Below are positions 59,801 through 64,000 of a DNA stretch of 64,000 nt, piece after piece. The notes under the pieces were generated by a model, which worked only from the letters and a program-made list of their open reading frames with translations, was not told the DNA's origin and did not search any database. This DNA comes from Drosophila persimilis (lineage: Eukaryota; Arthropoda; Insecta; Diptera; Drosophilidae). The stretch's first letter is position 1. Every line of letters starts with the position of its first letter. A program made the position numbers and the translations under genes. Where the stretch lies: the NCBI RefSeq assembly GCF_003286085.1, contig NW_020825326.1:930001-994000 (forward strand), in the 5' to 3' direction.

Positions 59801-61330
59801 AACGTTGATTATTAATTATGAGATGAAATTGATGATAACTGCTGTCGAAGCCTTAGAAAGCTTTTCTCTTTTTCGGTTTAGAAAGAGAAGAATATTTGGG
59901 CACCTTAAGGCTTATTATTGCGATTAGACGGTCTAATCGAATACCCCAACTGTCAACCAAATACGCAAAGGGAGCAGAAATGGGAGCAGCAGGCAAAATA
60001 ATGTCCGAAACATAACGAAACGAGCGTGCAAAATCCGCTTAAGTTTCACAGAGAACACGAATACAAGATAAGATGTAGGAGCTGAGGCTACGGCATAGGG
60101 CAGAGGCTGGTGCATACGTGTTGACACAACAGCAGTGTTTGCTGGTGGATGGACAGGGAGGCACAAACATATTCATAGCACTCCTCAGACACACACACAA
60201 AAACATTTCATTGTCGGGCCAAAACCAGTATATTTGCACAGACACACACACACACACACAAACACAAACACACACAGAGGAACACTGTGCGAAGCTAAGG
60301 GCGCTGTGCTGTTAATGCGCTCTCTTTTACTTTATTTTTTGGCCGAAGGAGCAAGAAATAAACAAATAAAAAAGTAATAACCAAATGGGAAGCTATAAAC
60401 ATCATCAGATCAGCAAACGGATGGTTCGTTACACTTCCAGACGCTAGTCGTCAGCGACGCAGCGAGCAGCAACAGCAGCTCCCACGCGTCCGAAAAACAA
60501 AAAAATATGTTTCCCCCATTCGTTTGTGTGTTTGACCTCGTCGTTGTCGTCTCTTTGGCTGTCTGGGCTCTCTTTGCTCTGCTTGTTCTGCGTTCTCTTG
60601 CCTGGCTAGCTTCCGCCCTTGTTTGCGCGTGTAGCGGCGGCTTGTGGGTATGCTTGTTGAGTGAGAGGAGAGTTACGATGGTTCGGTGGTGGGAGAGGCC
60701 GCCGCCTCTTTTAGCTCTCAGGCGCAATGACTTTGTGGGACATTGGCAGCGACGTTGGCGTCTACGGTGGCGTTAGCGTCGTCATTGTTGCGCGGCCGTT
60801 TAACTTAGTGTCTTCTCTGTATTATGTACGTATGTATGTGCATGCATGTATATTCGTATCGTCGTGTTGGGGTCCGTGTTTGTGTGTGTGCGTGTGCTAT
60901 GGTCTCATTTCAAGATAATCGTCACACGTTCATACATACATAGTACACACGTAGATACGTACATATGTATGTATGCATGCATGTATGAATGAATCTGTGT
61001 GTAGTAACTTAGCGGTTTTCCTTTGTGGTTGTTGTCATACTTTTGCTGCTTAATTTTATTAGGTATTTTTCTTGTTCCTCTCTTCTTGTTTCCCTTTCTT
61101 TTGCTTTATTTTGTATTGAAATTGTGATTAACCCATTTATTCCCGGCACTGTGCGTGGGTATGCGTGAGCGAGTGCGAGTTCTCTTTCAACAGGTTTTGA
61201 CCCAAATGCAAACAATTAAAAAAGAAAAAATAAAACAATTTTAAGAGATACCTATGTACATGTACAATGTATACATATCTCGCCTGCAAAATGTTTTGAA
61301 AAAAATCAAAAACCTTAAAATGTGTGTCGT
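56818..61330. other. intergenic, possibly upstream DNA of a gene beyond the window
   Basis: No gene supported. 57202-57420 has a frame ending KPKSKRYRFKG that I cannot assign. From 57.5 to 58.3 kb and 60.4 to 60.9 kb the DNA is GC- and CT/GA-rich, like fly promoter or long 5' leader sequence. Simple repeats include CCCCA (58854-58875), CACA (60240-60278) and many TACATATGTA clusters. Confidence 0.45.
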
Positions 61331-61337
61331 CAGATAC

Positions 61338-61530
61338 TGGTGTTGGAAATTTCCTTTTTCATTGAAAAATGGACAATGGATCCATTGATACTAAAAGAAA
61401 ACGTTCAAAGTTTCGAAAAACTTGGAATAAACGATGGTTTTAGATTTTACCAGGAAAACGATCCTAGACAAAACTGCTTGAGAACTTTTGGTTGATATTA
61501 GATCAATAAACTGGAGATAAAATTAAAAAA
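61338..61530 (+). mobile_element. second Tc1-like transposase relic
   Basis: Read with one frame change: TGVGNFLF, then IEKWTMDPLILKENVQSFEK, LGINDGFRFYQENDPRQN and a stop, followed by RSINW-type remnants. This follows the Tc1 order GVGN-x-x-FI ... ILxxN(L/V)xxSxxKLG ... F-x-F-x-Q-(D/E)-ND-P-K-H. About 190 bp, no ends visible; a poly(A) run follows at 61525-61540. Confidence 0.6.
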
Positions 61531-61540
61531 AAAAAAAAAA

Positions 61541-64000
61541 CAACAAAAAAAATGGTTTAAGGCAATAGGTTAAAAAATCCTGTGGAGTGAAAAAAATGTA
61601 TATTTTTGTATTGTTTCTTTTTGAAAATTACATTTATGAAGCTGTAAATATTTCTCTATCTGTATACATTTAATTTTCATTGGTCAGTTAGAAGGAATAA
61701 GGTTGTAGTTAAAAAGTGCACTGGTTCATTAAAGCTGTGAACTGTTATGACACTCTCTCCCTCTCTCTCTCTGCCCCCCCTCAATCACACCTCTCCATTT
61801 CATTTAATTCCACCCTGAAGCTGGTCTTGAGCAATTCCTGAATTCCCAAAGTCTAAATAAAATCACGAGACGCTCAATGCGAGAAAAATTGAATTTGTTT
61901 ATGTTTAAACAAAACATACAAATATACATCATACGTACATATGTATGTATGCATGCATGTATGTACATATGTGAATGGATGTGGAAACCAGCTGAAGCAG
62001 TGGTAGAGGCAGGGACAGGATCACAGGCAGAGAGCAATAATATGTTGATCTTTGAAATTTAAATGAAAATTGACAAAAACAACGACGAGGTTTCTCATCA
62101 TCAGAGCAGGGCGCAAACAGAGACACGAGCAGCGTTGCTGCAGTCCTCGTTTAACTTCCGGCATTTCTCTTGCTCATCTCAATTGTTGTTATTTTTCGTT
62201 ATTGTTAACACGACACGTACTGCAAAATGAAAAATGCGTTTTGCGAAACCGGTTAGGAGAAAGAGTCACAGTAAGAAAGGGAGAAAAGAAAGAGCGAAAT
62301 AGAGAAAAGAGAGCCAGATGGGGAAAGATTGAGTGCAGCGGTACAAGCAAATTGAGGAAAAGGAGAAACATAATTAGAGGAAATACTCATACTAATCAGG
62401 TGCGCAACCAGGCTCATACATACACACATACATACACACATAAATGCATACATATGTATGTACATCTCAGTACTAACGTACATACTTTCTACTATGTGTT
62501 GAAAACAATAATTCCAAATCGAAACACGCTTCCTTGCGAGCGTACAAAGATGTCAAACGGAAAACATTCCAAGAATTTCCCTCACACCATGCACCACCAC
62601 CACCCACCGAATACCAGAGGACGGAGCTGGAAGTTACTTAAAAAAAAGAACGCCAATGAGTAGGGTGCTGAGATCCCGGTGCCCCGGGGGAGGGAAGCAA
62701 ATAAAAATCAGTCGAATAACGCATTTAGAGACACTCGAAAGCCAAAACAGAAAAGCGTAAAATGTTTGCTTCACGCCACTAGCCGAGCACGCGGTAGAGG
62801 AAAAAGGGCAATGAAAATAAAAGAGAATGGTAAGAAAAGGGCCACCAAGGGGCACCAAGGGGCACCAAGTGGCGCACACAGAGCATTTTGTGTTACAGTT
62901 TCAATTTAAAAGGAAAAACGTTTCCCACACGCACCATAACACACACATGTACATATGTATATGCATACATATATGTATGTACACTCAGTGTACACACACG
63001 CGAGCCAAGGGGCTTCGTCATCAATTTCTAAATGCAAAACCGCAATAAAAAAACGAGAGACGAAAATCAAGTCAAGTTCGTTACTCAACATGGATGCTCT
63101 TCCTTTCTGAGCCCGATTAGTGGGCATCCAATTTCCGGTCTAATAATTCCATTCATTTAAGTCTTTGGTATAGTTTTAAATTAAATTGGCCTATAAGGAA
63201 CCCACGAAACTTGTATACTTAGTGGTTGATTCTCATTTGAAAAATCATGTGAATAAAAATGTCTTCGTCAGTACCTGCTAGCAATTATTATGGGGCTTGC
63301 ATTGTACCAAATAAAACCTTTGGTAGCAGGTTTCTCACTAAGTCTTAACTATTATAAAGCATTGAATTATTAGTATTTATATTTATGGTCTACAGGTTCA
63401 CTCGTTGGGACTAAGGCGGGTTCACGCTTGTACATACATACATATGTATGTGTAAAATTAAAATTAACTCATTGTCCATAGTCTATGAAACAACGCTCTC
63501 GATAAAAAAGAAAGGGTGTTTCACGACTGACTATTGCAGCCGAAGCACTGAAATCAGACAAAGTTGTATCGTGAAGAGCAAGAGCATGAGCGGGAGGGAG
63601 CGAGCGAAATGTTGCGCTCTGTTTCGGGTTTTGGTCCGAGGCTAACCAACGACCATCAGCGGTCGTTCGGCTGGCCGGATAGTCTGTCGGGTATGGTTCG
63701 GTTAGTTGATGATGGTGGTGGTGGTGGTGGTGGTGGAGGAGGAGGAAGGGCCAAACGACAGCGCACGTGTAACCGTAAAAAGAGTGAAATAGTAAGGGGG
63801 AGGTGGCACAGTGAAGTATGCGATTGTGTGTGTTTGTGTGTGCAAAATAACCACCCAACTAAGATGGTTGACAAGATAATTGTTACCCTCTCCTTCCCAC
63901 TCATGACCGACACGACACTAACCAAACCACTGACCAGTATTGGATAATGCGCTACGACCACCATCCGGCAAGCCAATGTATGGGAGGGTCTCTTCGCGTG
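61541..64000. other. intergenic to window end
   Basis: No gene supported. Holds a GGGGCACCAA tandem (62839-62872), TACATATGTA tracts near 61935, 62450 and 62950, and a GGT-repeat at 63711-63746 that produces Gly- or His-rich spurious frames. Confidence 0.5.
63711..63746. repeat. (GGT)n trinucleotide repeat
   Basis: About ten GGT units followed by GGAGGA, read directly. Confidence 0.95.

Noticed and set aside
63469..63976. His-rich and Gly-rich ORFs over a GGT repeat
   Set aside because: They arise from the trinucleotide repeat read in both directions.

Overview
The window looks like Drosophila chromosomal DNA, most likely from the obscura group. Introns are short with GT-AG ends, the recognisable genes (Vps26, an AIFM3-like oxidoreductase, Ilp6, mitochondrial ribosomal protein mL63) are fly orthologues, and the DNA is littered with TACATATGTA-type palindromes and with elements carrying TATACCCGATAC ends and a GTCY tetranucleotide core (DINE-1/mini-me style). 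The species call is inference. Gene density is high in the first 14 kb and low after that.

Layout. 0.2-0.6 kb: a small two-exon gene for mitoribosomal protein mL63 (+). 2.0-3.8 kb: retromer subunit Vps26 (-) with a DRE-rich upstream region. 5.0-6.7 kb: AIFM3-like Rieske/FAD oxidoreductase (-); a plausible 5' exon lies at about 11.57 kb next to a Motif 1 promoter element, which would place the secreted coiled-coil protein gene at 7.0-7.8 kb (+) inside its intron. 12.2 kb: a perfect 56-bp-arm palindrome. 13.6-14.2 kb: an unidentified two-exon gene (+). 14-23 kb: non-coding, with a CGATA/DRE cluster near 17.8 kb and leader-like DNA before Ilp6 (23.1-23.5 kb, +), an insulin/IGF-like peptide gene.

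24-30 kb: two large DINE-1-like elements, two unidentified minus-strand ORF genes, and a frameshifted ubiquitin-conjugating-enzyme fragment touching one element. 31.8-36.9 kb: a BED zinc-finger/BESS locus (+) with three BED exons and one BESS exon whose splice phases fit, suggesting alternative first exons. 37-54 kb: mostly repeats (six more DINE-1-like copies, a decayed DUF4806-like gene, duplicated blocks). 54-57 kb: a nest of dead mobile DNA: an internally deleted Tc1-like element with a small palindromic insertion, a foldback element, and a broken transposon-type gene. 57.5-64 kb: non-coding, simple-sequence-rich DNA with one further Tc1-like relic.

No rRNA, tRNA, CRISPR or operon-like organisation was seen. 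Genes are independent housekeeping or signalling units. Coordinates of exons come from reading splice signals by eye and from family similarity known to me; no database search was possible.
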